Below, one piece after another: positions 11,680 to 23,070 of a stretch of DNA of 64,000 bases. Each line of letters begins with the position of its first letter. The stretch's first letter is position 1. Both the position numbers and the translations under genes were made by a program. Origin of the DNA: Budorcas taxicolor (lineage: Eukaryota; Chordata; Mammalia; Artiodactyla; Bovidae); NCBI RefSeq assembly GCF_023091745.1, contig NC_068912.1:56944567-57008566 (forward strand), written 5' to 3'. The notes beneath the pieces were generated by a model. It was not told the origin of the DNA, searched no databases, and saw nothing but the letters and a program-made list of their open reading frames with translations.

Positions 11680-11804
11680 TGGAAGTGAAGTCGCTCAGTC
11701 ATGTCCCACTCTTTGTGACCGCGTGGACTGTAGCCCACCAGTCTCCTCCGTCCGTGGAATTCTCCAGGCAAGAATACTGGAGTGGGTTGCCATTTCCTTC
11801 TCCA
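11680..11804 (-). repeat. Bov-A monomer with target-site duplication
   Basis: A single Bov-A unit with no tRNA head. Both flanks carry ATAGCCACCCAAG (11667-11679 and 11805-11817), so the monomer inserted as such. Its 5' end (reading TGGAGAAGGAAATGG on the minus strand) is the same as that of the copy at 59507-59628. Confidence 0.95.
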
Positions 11805-11969
11805 ATAGCCACCCAAGCCTAACACAATTACTATGGGACCCTTTACATAAAATTTGCAGACTCTTTGTCTAGGAGATCAACGCGTTACAGTCAATCTGAA
11901 ATTCCCCCTACTTGAGTCTGTGGTTTTGACCAAATCATCTGCTTAAAACACCTGAGCACTAGCATGTGC

Positions 11970-12187
11970 CTGCATGCTAAGTCTCTTTAGTCATGTCTGA
12001 CTCTTTGCAACGTTATGGACCGTAGCTTACCAGACTCCTCTGTCCATGGTGTTCTCCAGGCAAGAATACCGGAGTGTGTTGCCATGCCGTCCTCCAGGGG
12101 ATCTTTGACCCTGGGATCAAACTCCCATCTCTTAAGTCTCCTACATTGGCAGGCAAATTCTTTACCGCTAGTGCCACCTGGAAAGCC
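11970..12187 (-). repeat. Bov-tA SINE
   Basis: Antisense, diverged: TCATGTCTGACTCTTTGCAA through the tRNA-derived end TTTACCGCTAGTGCCACCTG. Confidence 0.88.
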
Positions 12188-12664
12188 AAGTGCTGGAAAT
12201 GCAAAGAAATAACTTAATGCTTGCCCTTAAAAGAGTTCACAGAGTTCATAATCAAACAGTCATAGGTTTACAGTGTCATGAGTGTGCTGTTTTACAGCTA
12301 TACATAAATTTCTTAGAAAAGATAGTGGCTAAAGATTGAAATCTGCTTTTTCTCAGAGAAGGCTTCCTAAGAAAACTGATACTGATCAAGTTCTTGGATT
12401 AAGTAGAATTTAACAAGGTGGAAAGGTATAAGAGAGCCTAGCAAAAAAAAAGATGAGCAAATAAATATATGTCTGAGTAAGGGTTTTGTATTTTTAGGTA
12501 CTATAGGAATCCATTATAGCTGAAAAGTAGAATGGGATTGGAGGTGTAATGAGAAGTAGGACTAGCTGACCATTTAAGCCACTGAGGCAGGAAAAGATTC
12601 GAGAGTTCTTTGAGAGACTTGAGGCTTGAGAGCTCTTTGAATTGTCAAAACTTAATTGATTGGT

Positions 12665-13150
12665 TCTCAGTTCAGTTCAGTCACTCAGTCACGTCCAACT
12701 CTTTGCGACCCCATGAACCGCAGCACGCCAGGCCTCCCTGTCCATCAACTCCCGGAGTTCACCCAAACCCATGTCCATCAAGTCAAGTCAGTGATGCTAT
12801 CCAGCCATCTCATCCTCTGTTGTCCCCTCCTCCGGCCCTCAGTCTTCCCTAGCATCAGGGTCTTTTCCAATGAGTCAACTCTTCGCATCAGGTGACCAAA
12901 ATATTGGAGTTTCAGCTTCAACATCAGTCCTTCCAGAACACCCAGGGCTGATTTCCCTTAGGATGGACTGGTTGGATCTCCTTGCAGTCCAAGGGACTCT
13001 CAAGAGTCTTCTCCAACACCACAGTTCAAAAGCATCAATTCTTCGGTGCTCAGCTTTCTTCACAGTCCAACTCTCACAACCATACATGACCACAGGAAAA
13101 ACCATAGCCTTGACTAGATGGACCTTTATTGACAAAGTAATGTCTCTGCT
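12665..13150 (-). repeat. BovB (RTE LINE) 3' end, 5'-truncated
   Basis: The antisense copy starts with the BovB terminal TTCAGTTCAGTCACTCAGTC repeat. On the minus strand it encodes the C-terminal part of the BovB reverse transcriptase polyprotein (residues such as VVMYGCESWTVKKAE and LWCWRRLLRVPWTARRSNQS), with later frameshifts. BovB is a non-LTR retrotransposon of the RTE clade known for horizontal transfer between reptiles and ruminants. This is a dead copy. Confidence 0.93.
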
Positions 13151-13842
13151 TTTTTTGGTTCTAAGAATGGTGAAGAATGTGCAGTCTAGGTTGACTGACC
13201 TGGACAAGTGGGTAGTCAGGGAAAATGGGACCATTTTGCTAAGATATTCTGAATATGAATACATTGGAAGGAATAGATTTTTAAAAGATGTTTCACTGTT
13301 GGAGAATTTGAATTTGCAGTGTCTATATGTCTAAATGAGAAGATGTTGGAAGCTTGACACTTAAGAAAAAAGATGAGACTTTTTAATAAATGGATATTTG
13401 AAGCCATGGAAAAGACATAGTTCTCCATGGAAAATATGCAAAGAGAGAACTAAAAATAGAAATGGGGAACATTTAGGAGATGCATAGCAGAAGGAGGAGA
13501 GGGCAAGCAGATCCTAAGTTCTTGAAATGAAAATTCATTTTTCTTCAAGATATATATGTATGTATATCACAAAGAAATAATATATGATCTTTTTTGTGAA
13601 TCCATGTTTTAGCCAAGCTGCAATATGACAAGTTTTTAAGAAAAAAAAAAAATGGGGGGAGATGGGAAGAACCAAAGACTCATAAGGTTATAGAGTTTAA
13701 AAATAATTTAAAAATTGTCTCCAAATGAGGCGTTTCAGTAAGTCTCTAGTATGTGTGTTAGATTTTGACAACTCTAGCGTGTTCTTTTTGGAAGCTTTGT
13801 AACGTAAAAATGACTTTTTTCCCCCTTATTTTTTGTTTTCAG

Positions 13843-14010
13843 GTCTCTGCATTGGGAGCAGAGTTTTCCTCAGAGTCTTGCAGAGAGTTAGGTTTCTCCA
13901 GCAACTTGCTCTGCAGCTCCTGTGATTTGCTTGGACAGTTCAACCTTCTGCAGCTGGATCCTGACTGTAGAGGGTGCTGTCAGGAAGAAGCACAATTTGA
14001 AACTAAAAAG
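13843..14010 (+). CDS. SELENOF: SELENOF coding exon 2 (cysteine-rich UGGT-binding domain)
   Basis: Encodes residues 29-84, VSALGAEFSSESCRELGF to EEAQFETKK. It carries the end of the signal peptide and the small domain with six cysteines (SESC, LLCSSC, DPDCRGCC) that in this family is needed for tight binding to UDP-glucose:glycoprotein glucosyltransferase. All six family cysteines are present. The acceptor is TTTTGTTTTCAG| and the donor AAAAAG|GTACTG; both boundaries are phase 0, and the 168 bases give exactly 56 codons. No frameshift or stop. Reading on past the donor adds about ten spurious residues before a stop. Confidence 0.98.
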
Positions 14011-15429
14011 GTACTGCTTTCTAGTATCTCTTCCATTAGATGATTTAGTTGAGATGAGGTAAAATGTTAAATTGCCTAATGAACCTAACTACAAAGAAGT
14101 CATTAGCTTCTACATTTTGTAGTTTTAGAAACTCAACTGATTTCTTGCTTGGGGCATTAGATCAGTCAAAGCAAATGAGGTGGAAAAGTATGGTTGTAGA
14201 CCAACAGACCATCCTACCATGGCTGTGCTGTCCAGTCTTCCTTCCTTTTGGCCACATGAAGCCAAAGAATAATTAACTAGATGTTTTTATTCAGTCACAA
14301 TAAGAACCCAGTCTTACAATGAAATTAGAGATGAAAGTAAAGCACCTATTACATGCGCATAATTGTCAACAGTAAGTTGTATGGTTAACTAAAGAATATG
14401 GTCTATTAATTTGCACACCTGTTACTAATATTTCCTGATACCTACTCTCACCTTTAACTTCTAAAGACAACCAACACTAGGTATCCAGTAAAATCTGCTA
14501 TGGTTTTACCCACTATTCAAATTAACAGTAAACTTGCTCAATTTTTAAATCTTTTCATTAGACCTGTAGATTAATTTAAAAATTATCATGAAAAGGTCAC
14601 TTATATCATCCAAATCAAGCTGAATTAATGAAGTCCCTGTGTTTGAGAAAAAATGTCAACATCTCTTTGCTTTGTTTCCTTTTAATATTCTTTCAGTTTT
14701 ACTTATTGAATCCTGTTTGAGGCACTATGGTTTGTAAAGCTTTCAAATAGTATCTTCTCATTATTAGATAGTAAAGGTTTATTTCTAACAATGAGTACAG
14801 TTTTATAGGTTAGTAAGAAAAACAAGCAGACACGCTTTAACGTCAGTATTCAACCGAAAGTTAAGCTTGATTTCTCAGCTGAAAACCTGAAATTCCTGTG
14901 TCCCAGATGTGGCTTCCATGTCTACAGTGGCTTTCATTTTCTTGGTTCACATATACCCATAATATATTTTAATGTTTAGAAGATTCCCATATATAAAAGT
15001 TAGTCTTTATTGCAAGTAAGTAAAATCTAAACAGATTTTTAAAACTTGATTTTAAATAGACTTAAGACATAGGACCTAATTAGTAGGCCCCTTCCTTGTT
15101 TTCTGTTCGGTGTCTTCAGTGTTACATTCATATGAGACAAGTGGCTACAGTGTGACTCATCCTCTCATCTTTAAGCTGTTATTCTATGGTCTGTACAACC
15201 ACTCAGCCAACAATAATTATTTCCTGAGACACCAAACTGAGATGGGTTGAACAACAAGGGGTGTTTTAAAAGAAATCTTTATCGCACACCCCCTTTGTAA
15301 TCAAGGGTAAGCTAAGAAAGTCTAGCCTTTGACTGATATCAAATATGCCTAAACTATAAACTAAGTGCATATAAAAGCTGTTTTTACTTAATTGTCCTTT
15401 CTCAGTAATTCTTCTCACAAATTTTGTGA

Positions 15430-15610
15430 GTTTGTTTGTTGTTTTATATAAGTCATGTCTGACTCTTGAGACCCCATTGATTATAGCCCACCAGGCTCCT
15501 CTGTCCATGAGGTTTCCTAGGCAAGGTTACTGAAGTGGGTTGCTGTTTCCTTTTCCAGGAGATATTCCAGATTTGGGGATTGAATTTGCGTTATAGACTA
15601 GTACCTTATG
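15430..15610 (-). repeat. Bov-tA SINE (diverged)
   Basis: Antisense: TAAGTCATGTCTGACTCTTG, CAGGCTCCTCTGTCCATGAG and TGGGTTGCTGTTTCC are clear; the tRNA end has decayed. Confidence 0.8.
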
Positions 15611-16149
15611 TCAAAAATATTAAAAATAATTAAACATGGCTGTGTGTAAATCATTGGGAATATAAATTTTGTAGAAGAGGAAATTTGTAGTTTATTTGCA
15701 AGACTGTCTTGGCAATTTATAATAAATAAACGTTACCTGAATACTCATTTTGGTTCTGTCTTAGTTGCGTGCTTTATAGGTCTGTTCAGGGATAAAGCTA
15801 ATCATTTTTCAAATGCATACACTCAGTCAAGCTAAATTTAGCCTTTGATAGGCAAAAACATAAAATTTGCTTTTAAAAAATGTATTCCCAATAAATGCAG
15901 AAAATATCTTCTAAATGCCTTATTCTGCAAGTAGATATTCCTATATATTGTTTGTGTTTGGTCTTGTTTCTCCCTCACTTTTGATCGTAAAGGACCTAAG
16001 TAAACATCACAAATATGACTAGAACAAGATTTTTTGGTTAGCTCATTTACTACTGTTTTAACTACTTTTGCTCATAACTGTGTACTTAAGTACAATTTAT
16101 AAACACTCATAAGGATATTGACTGAATTATTAAGAGCATACTAATTTGT

Positions 16150-16341
16150 TGTTGTTTAGTCACTAAGTCATATTCAACTCTTTTGCGATCCCATGGACTG
16201 TAGCCCGTCAGGCCCCTCTGTCCACAAGATTTCCCAGGCAAGAAGACTGGAGAGGGTTGCCATTTTTCTTCTCCAGGGATCGAACCCATGTCTCCTGCAT
16301 TGGCAGGTGGATTCTTTACCTCTGAGCCACCAGGAAAGCCT
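16150..16341 (-). repeat. Bov-tA SINE with target-site duplication
   Basis: Antisense copy ending CTGAGCCACCAGGAAAGCCT. The 14-bp duplication GCATACTAATTTGT flanks it at 16136-16149 and 16342-16355. Confidence 0.95.
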
Positions 16342-16923
16342 GCATACTAATTTGTAACTTGAAGTAAAAAAACGGTAAACTAATGAAAGAAAAATGTTTA
16401 AATCTTGGTGCTGTTAACATTTACTAAGTAGTGTAAGTGACTTCTGCTTTTAGTACATAGAATCTTAATGGAATGGAAGGAACTGTTTACTACTGACTGA
16501 CTCTTTGCTTGTGGTGGAAAACATACAACTGCCAGTTCTTGCTTGTTGTATTTTACAACTTTTCCCACAAGAAAAGGACTAATTCTTCTCCTGTTACGTT
16601 TTTGAAGTATTTTAGACAAGGGTTGTTACTAGCTCAGGTTGGGTCACTAACCAGTTATTAGCCAGGATTATGGAATAATGTAAGAACTGCCACAGAAGCT
16701 GACCCAGTAGCTATGTGAGAAGTTATACCAGGGAGCAGATGGATGAGGTGCTCTTAGGTAAAGAACAGACTGGTTTTTCCCCTCAATTACTAGAGTAAAC
16801 CACTTCTACTTAAGCTGTTTTAAAGATTTAGCTCAAGTGTCCCCTTTGCTGGGAAGTCTTACCCAATTTCTCCTCTTTAGCCACCACCACTGCCACTTCC
16901 AAGTTACATTAAGCTACACCTAG

Positions 16924-17132
16924 GTCTTCCCTCAAAGCTCTGTCAATAAAGAATTTGCCTGCAATGCAGGAGACCTGGTTTCGATTCCTGGGTCAGGAAG
17001 ATCCCCTGGAGAAAGAAATGGCAACCCACTCCAGTATTCTTACCTGGAGAATCCCACAGACAGAGGAAGCTGGCGGGCTACAGTCCATGGAGTTGCAAGA
17101 GATAGACATGACTTAGCAACTAAACCACCAAC
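16924..17132 (+). repeat. Bov-tA SINE
   Basis: Sense copy: TTCCCTCAAAGCTCTGTCAA head, GGTTTCGATTCCTGGGTCAG box B, body to GACATGACTTAGCAACTAAA. Confidence 0.9.
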
Positions 17133-17729
17133 CACCACTGCATTTCCAAAGCACTTAACCATGCCTGTGATTTGCAGTTAACTCCATTATATTGTATCTG
17201 ATGTCTGACTTACTTTCTCCCAGTGTTTTATGCTTTTTGAAGTTCAGTACTATTTTTTTTATGTTTCTGAATCCTCAGCCTTTAGCTTACAATATTTCAT
17301 AAGTTTTCACCCTTGAATAAGGCTCTTTTTACTAAGAAATAATACATGAAATTCTGTAGCCAACTTTAGAGTAATTTAGAAGTCAGCTTAAACAGCATTA
17401 TTCAAAACAGTCGCAAATTTTAAGCTTTAGCCTATCAGAAGCTGAATGCTACTGATGTGTAAAGCATAGAAGGATGAAATGGAGGTTAAGCTAACTGTGT
17501 GTGAAATTGTAGTCACTAAAGAGATTTCACCGTTGCTTAAAATAGATTCACTTTTGTAGTGTGTGTAGCATCAAATCTATGAACTGATTTCTTCAAAGGA
17601 AACAAATTTAATTCAACAGGTTATTCTAATATAAAAACACTGTTCAGACAGTTTTCTCTTTTTTTTTAAACTGTTTAGCAACAGTTCAAATTGAGTGTAA
17701 GAAATCAGTAATTAATAATAGCTTCAGAC

Positions 17730-17900
17730 ATTCATTAAGTTCTTATTATATGAAGGTGCTCTTCAAAGCCTTTATATGAAGTAACTTAATATAATCCTTA
17801 CAACAACTCAATGAGAAGTATCATTATCATCTCCATTTCATAGCTAGGTTTGAGACGAGATCTTGCCTAAAGTCATACAGCTAACAAGTGACAATAAACA
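17730..17900 (-). repeat. MIR SINE remnant
   Basis: Antisense MIR pattern: TAATATAATCCTTACAACAA, then CATTATCATCTCCATTTCAT and AAAGTCATACAGCTAACAAG. Confidence 0.65.
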
Positions 17901-18007
17901 TGTATGTCATATATTTGTGTAAGAAAAGTTTAAAAGTTTCTTTTGTGCAGTTATTCAGTTAAACTGAAAATAGTTTAAATTTATTTTTTATATTTTCTAT
18001 ATGGGGC

Positions 18008-18222
18008 ATTTCATCTGCCTTTAATATGAAAAATAAATGTGGTCAGTTTTCTTAGTTATTTACAAATCAGAATCAGCTTCTGTCTAAGCATGTTAAAACA
18101 TTCTGTCACATTTACAGATTGTAATATTTATAGGGAAAATAAACCCTTAAGATAATCATAATCAATTTCCAGGCTGTCTTATAACTGCATTTCTTTTAGA
18201 CATACCTACTTCAGAGTCAAAA
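18008..18222. repeat. Diverged direct duplicate, copy A
   Basis: Shares long blocks with 20188-20398: AATATGAAAAATAA, AGCATGTTAAAACATTCTGT (18089 onward), CAGATTGTAATATTTA, CCAGGCTGTCTTA and CTCAGAGTCA-like ends, in the same order and orientation 2.18 kb apart. Family unknown. Confidence 0.75.
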
Positions 18223-18260
18223 TAAACTTTGTTTAATATTAATAAACTTTGTTAAATATT
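18221..18260. repeat. 20-bp tandem duplication
   Basis: AATAAACTTTGTTTAATATT is followed directly by AATAAACTTTGTTAAATATT, one mismatch. It sits at the end of duplicate copy A and is absent from copy B. Confidence 0.85.
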
Positions 18261-19224
18261 ACTTCATACTGTAGGCTCTGAGAATAAGACAAAATAAGAT
18301 ATTTTGCCGAAATAAGACAATAGTCACTGTCCTAGAGGACTCGAAGAAATAGACTTAGAAATTGGACTACTGGAATGCATTTGGCAGGATATTCTCTTGG
18401 GATAAAACATAATATCCAATAATGTAACTGCTAAAAAAAAATTAGAAATTAAAAATCAGGAGGAGGGGAATCAATAAATTTCTTAAAATTGGCATAATCA
18501 AGAACTATAAATACAACCATGTTAATCACTATGGAAGTGACCAACAGAAGAACTAAAAACAGTAAGAATTCACAGAGATAAGTTCTGTAAACAAATGGTA
18601 TAAAAGCACCACAGAAGAAAGGATATAACCATTTGCCAGGTCAGGTAAACATTACCCCTTGCTTATGTAGAAGTTGATGCTTATGATAAGTTGGAAAGTG
18701 ATTAGGAGAAGGTCATCTCTAGCAGAAGGAAAAGTATTTGAAAAGGAACAGAGTCATCATGAGAGAGATGGCCATCTAAGATGAATCAGAGAGCTTATTA
18801 TGAAGAGAGAGAAGAATAGGTACGTAAGTAGGGCCTGTGTGTCTTGATAAGAAGTTTGAACTCTACCCTATAGGCAGGTGATGACAGTTAAGGACTATAA
18901 ACAGTAAACTGACATCAGATTTGTGTTTTAATAACTTTTGTTGGTGTTGTGAATGATAGTTGACAGAGCAGAGAGGAGTACCATTGGCAGAGAAAGAACT
19001 TAGGATGCCAGCTTCCAAAGGAAAGATGCAGGAAGGAGCTTAAGCTAACACACTGTAGTAAAAATGGAGAAGGGACAGATCTGAAATAGATTTAGGCAAT
19101 AAGAAACTACAGGATTTATTGACTAACTGGATTGAAATGTGGAAGGGAAGAGTGAGGACACTTTCCAGTGTTTTTATCTCAGAAACTGCTAACCTCAACA
19201 CAAGGCTACGAAAGAATTCCTTCG

Positions 19225-19662
19225 AGCTATGGTTTTTCCAGTGGTCATGTATGGATGTGAGAGTTGGACTGTGAAGAAGGCTGAGCGCAGAAGAATTGAT
19301 GCTTTTGAACTGTGGTGTTGGAGAAGACTCTTGAGAGTCCCTTGGACTGCAAGGAGATCCAGTCAGTCCATTCTGAAGATCAGCCCTGGGATTTCTTTGG
19401 AAGGAATGGTGCTAAAGCTGAAACTCCAGTACTTTGGCCACCTCATGCAAAGAGTTGACTCATTGGAAAAGACTGATGCTGGGAGGGATTGGAGGCAGGA
19501 GGAGAAGGGGACGACAGAGGATGAGATGGCTGGATGGCATTACTGACTCGATGGACGTGAGTCTGAGTGAACTCCGGGTGTTGGTGATGGACGGATACCT
19601 GGCATGCTGCGATTCATGGGGTCGCAAAGAGTCGGACACAACTCAGCAACTGAACTGAACAA
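19225..19662 (+). repeat. BovB 3' end, 5'-truncated
   Basis: Sense copy from AGCTATGGTTTTTCCAGTGG to the terminal CAACTGAACTGAAC. It encodes the last ~100 residues of the BovB reverse transcriptase reading frame (VVMYGCESWTVKKAERRRID...) before a frameshift near 19434. Confidence 0.93.
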
Positions 19663-20187
19663 GGTAGCCCCTAAAGGCAATGATGGTGGATGGGAAAAGA
19701 GACAGTGACAGAGGATAATTTTTAGTAAAGTATACATCCCTTAGTTCCAAACTGCCTTTTCAGTTTTCTTTTTGAAGATAGACGTGTTAAGTTGTACTGT
19801 AGCAGGCCATGAATTTTATCTCGCTACCATAATAAGTTCTAAAATAGATAGATAGTATACTCTTCAGAGAGTAAGCAAAAAGTAAAAATGTGTAGACTGG
19901 CCTAGTTTCTTTTGTTCTAATTTCACATTGTTGCTCTTCATTTTTGTATACTGTTTAACTTTTGAATTATTGCAGCTCTTTTGGTATCTGTTTTTAAAGT
20001 GAAAATACATTAGATGATTAATTTTAATAGAAATCATTTCATTTGAGCCGCTCTTATTTTTTATTTCAGATAATTGTAATCTTTCTTGCACATGATAATA
20101 ATTGCCTCCTTTTTTATGACAGTGGTGTTCACTGTTGGATGGTAATGGAAACACACAAAGAATTGAATTTTCTTTTGAAAAGCAGCT

Positions 20188-20398
20188 TTTCCTGCGTTAT
20201 CTTTAATATGAAAAATAAGTGTAGTTAATTTTTTTTTTAGATATTTACAAATCAGGATCTGCTTCTAAGCATGTTAAAACATTCTGTCACATTTGCAGAT
20301 TGTAATATTTAAAAGGGAAATAAATCCTTAAAGTAATTGATAATCTATCTCCAGGCTGTCTTACAGCCACATTTCCTAGACATAACTACCTCAGAGTC
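20188..20398. repeat. Diverged direct duplicate, copy B
   Basis: Counterpart of 18008-18222, sharing AGCATGTTAAAACATTCTGT at about 20269 and CCAGGCTGTCTTACAG at about 20352. Small indels separate the two copies. Confidence 0.75.
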
Positions 20399-21797
20399 AT
20401 TTTGGCACATTTATGTTCAATTTTTGAGACTATTGAATGGATATTGAACTGTTTTTAACAGGATCTCAATCTCAGATTTTCAGATTAACAGAAATATAGG
20501 TTATACTTTTCAAACACTTAGGAGCAAAAATTAATTTTTTATTATTATTGAATTTTTTTATACATACATTGATATTTTTTAATTGAGTACTTACACTAAA
20601 TTGTTTGCCATTTTCTTTATTTATACATATTACCAAGGAGCTAGTTGGTTTTGTTTTTAAAACTGTTTACCTTTAAGATATTCAAGCTTAGGGTCATTTT
20701 TACCATGCTCTGGATATTTTGGCCTCAGGAAATATAGTGGCATTGTGTCATTATTCTTTACATTGTGTGATATTCCCTAGGTATTAGTAGAATTGAATAT
20801 ATTGTTTCCAAACTATACCCTGAATTATTCATACTTATAGCTGAAGTGTGTATGGGAATGTGTGTGCTCTATATCTGTGAATATATTTGCTTCTAGGTGG
20901 AAATCTGATCGTTACAGTCTTAACTTCTTGGTGATGAAATCCTCCTTGTTTTAGGTGTATATGCAAATTTTGTTTCTTATCACAATATTGAAAGACGCCT
21001 TGTTCTTTTCCTCAGATTTCGTAGTTAGAATGGTCTAATTTAGATTGTGGTGATGTCAGAGAAACTTTTTTTGTGTGTGTACATTTTCGTTGAGCTTTTT
21101 AGTGGAACAGTGATTGTATCTTTATGAAAAGACTCCCTCAGCATACTCTTATTTTCTTCAGAGCCTAATTTAAGGTAGATGTTACCTAGCTTGTTTTTAA
21201 CTTAGGGGAAGCTTCCTTAGACACAGTCATTGTTTTATATTTTTGCGGAGTTTGGTAGAAAGCACCTAAAAATGAATAGTTTGATCTCAGGCATATGATT
21301 TTAGAGCATTATATTTACCAGGTTGGTTTGATAAAATTGTAAAACCCAACTTATTTCCCTAATCCTTTGTATTCGTTCATTGTTCCTATACAAGAATGCC
21401 ATCAGTCAGAGTGTGTATGAAAGTGTTAATAAATATACCGTTTGCCTTATACACTTAGGGTAACTTAAACTGATACCTTGACAAAAGCTTATATAAGATC
21501 GCAAATATTTAGTACTCTAGTTATTTGCGCATGTGTAGTTGTAACTTTTTGTTTCTAGCATTACAGGCACTTTAAAAAATATTAGAAAATATAGGAATGA
21601 CTTTGATAAATAATGAATTAAAATTCATAACATCAGCAGATCCCTAGACATAGTTTTAGTTGTAAACATTTTCTCTGAGAATTAAGTGACTAAATTTTGC
21701 TTTAAAAAAAAATAACTTCTGCTTAATATATTTTTCCTCTGCAGATGTATGTGAAATGAGTAAAGTTGACTTTAAGAAACAACATTTGTGTTTACTA

Positions 21798-21995
21798 GGT
21801 TACTTCAGTCATGTCTGACTGTGTGTGACCCTATGGACTGTAGCCCACCAGGCTCCTCTGTCTATGGGATTCTCCAGACAAGAATACTGGAGTGGGTTGC
21901 AGTGCCCTTCTCTAGGGGATCTTCTTGACCCAAGGATTGAACTCATATCTCTTTCATCTCCTGCATTGGCAGGGAGGTTCTTTACCACTAGTGAT
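21798..21995 (-). repeat. Bov-tA SINE
   Basis: Antisense: TTCAGTCATGTCTGACTGTG, CAGGCTCCTCTGTCTATGGG, and a decayed tRNA end TTCTTTACCACTAGTG. Confidence 0.88.
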
Positions 21996-22155
21996 ATAAT
22001 TAAGAGTGGGTCGCATATACTTAAATGTTGTCATAATAGTTTTTTCATTTAAGATCTCTAAATATTATAATACTTAGATTTCATCATTTTATAGCCATGC
22101 TTCCTTATTTTTAAACTCCTACATTTTAATTAAGAGCAGGCAAGCCTTCAGAAGA

Positions 22156-22366
22156 GACTTCCCTGGTGGCTTAAGACAGTAAAGAATCTGCCACCTGCAA
22201 TGAGGGAGACTTGGGTTCCATCCCTGGGTCAAGAAGATCCCCTGGAAAAGGGAGTGGCAACCTACTGCTAGTATTCTTGCCTGGGGAATCCGCATAGATA
22301 GAGGAGCCTGGTGGGCTACAGTCTGTGGGGTCACAAAGAGGTGGACAGGACTGAGCAACTAACACT
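22156..22366 (+). repeat. Bov-tA SINE
   Basis: Sense: ACTTCCCTGGTGGCTTAAGA head, CTTGGGTTCCATCCCTGGGT box B, body to GGACTGAGCAACTAACACTT. Confidence 0.92.
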
Positions 22367-22589
22367 TTCACTTACACTTTCTTTCAGGGCTTCACAAGAC
22401 CAATAAAATAGTTGCTGCTCCGATCTGAATTCTGTTTAGCGGTCAAAGCTTTTCCTTTGGCTAACCTAACATTAAGTCATTTTCATCAGTGCTACTTTCA
22501 GTTTTTTTCGTTTTTTTTCTAAAGTTCTGCTTTAAATAAAAGAGGATTTCAAAAATAAAAATGTATGGCCGCAAATGATTCTTCCGACC

Positions 22590-23070
22590 AACATAGATAG
22601 CATATTAAATAGTAGAGACATTACTTTGTCAACAAAGGTCCATGTAGTCAAGGCTATGGTTTTTCTAGTAGTCATGTATGGATGTGAGAGTTGGACTATA
22701 AAGAAAGCTGAGCGCCAAAGAATTGATGCTTTTGAACTGAGGTGTTGGAGAAGACTCTTGAGAGTCCCTTGGACTGCAAGGAGATCAGCCCTGGGTGTTC
22801 TTTGGAAGGAATGATGCTAAAGCTGAAGCTCCAGTACTTTGGCCACCTAATGTGAAGAGTTGACTCATTGGAAAAGACTGTGATGCTGGGAGGGATTGGG
22901 GGCAGGAGGAGAAGGGGATGACAGAGGATGAGATGGCTGGATGGCATCACCGACTCGATTGACATGAGTTTGAGTGAACTCCAGGAGCTGGTGATGGACA
23001 GGGAGGCCTGGCGTGCTGCAGTTCATGGGGTTGCATAGTCGGACACGACTGAGCAACTGAACTGAACTGA
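22590..23070 (+). repeat. BovB 3' end, 5'-truncated
   Basis: Sense copy from ACCAACATAGATAGCATATT to CAACTGAACTGAACTGAA. It encodes ITLSTKVHVVKAMVFLVVMY and CESWTIKKAE before breaking at about 22814. Confidence 0.93.

Larger units (their letters stand above)
7626..13842 (+). other. SELENOF: SELENOF intron 1
   Basis: It begins GTGAGT and ends TTTTGTTTTCAG. The first ~150 bp is still GC-rich. The rest is filled by SINEs (Bov-tA, Bov-A, CHR-2, MIR), one BovB 3' end and an old unassigned repeat near 10.9-11.2 kb. In 7700-8850, 9300-9700, 9850-10150, 10580-10880, 12200-12650 and 13190-13840 I see no gene or named repeat apart from homopolymer runs. Confidence 0.9.

Noticed and set aside
12870..13334. 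154-codon plus-strand ORF
   Set aside because: It is the reverse strand of a BovB 3' end; the real coding trace is on the minus strand.
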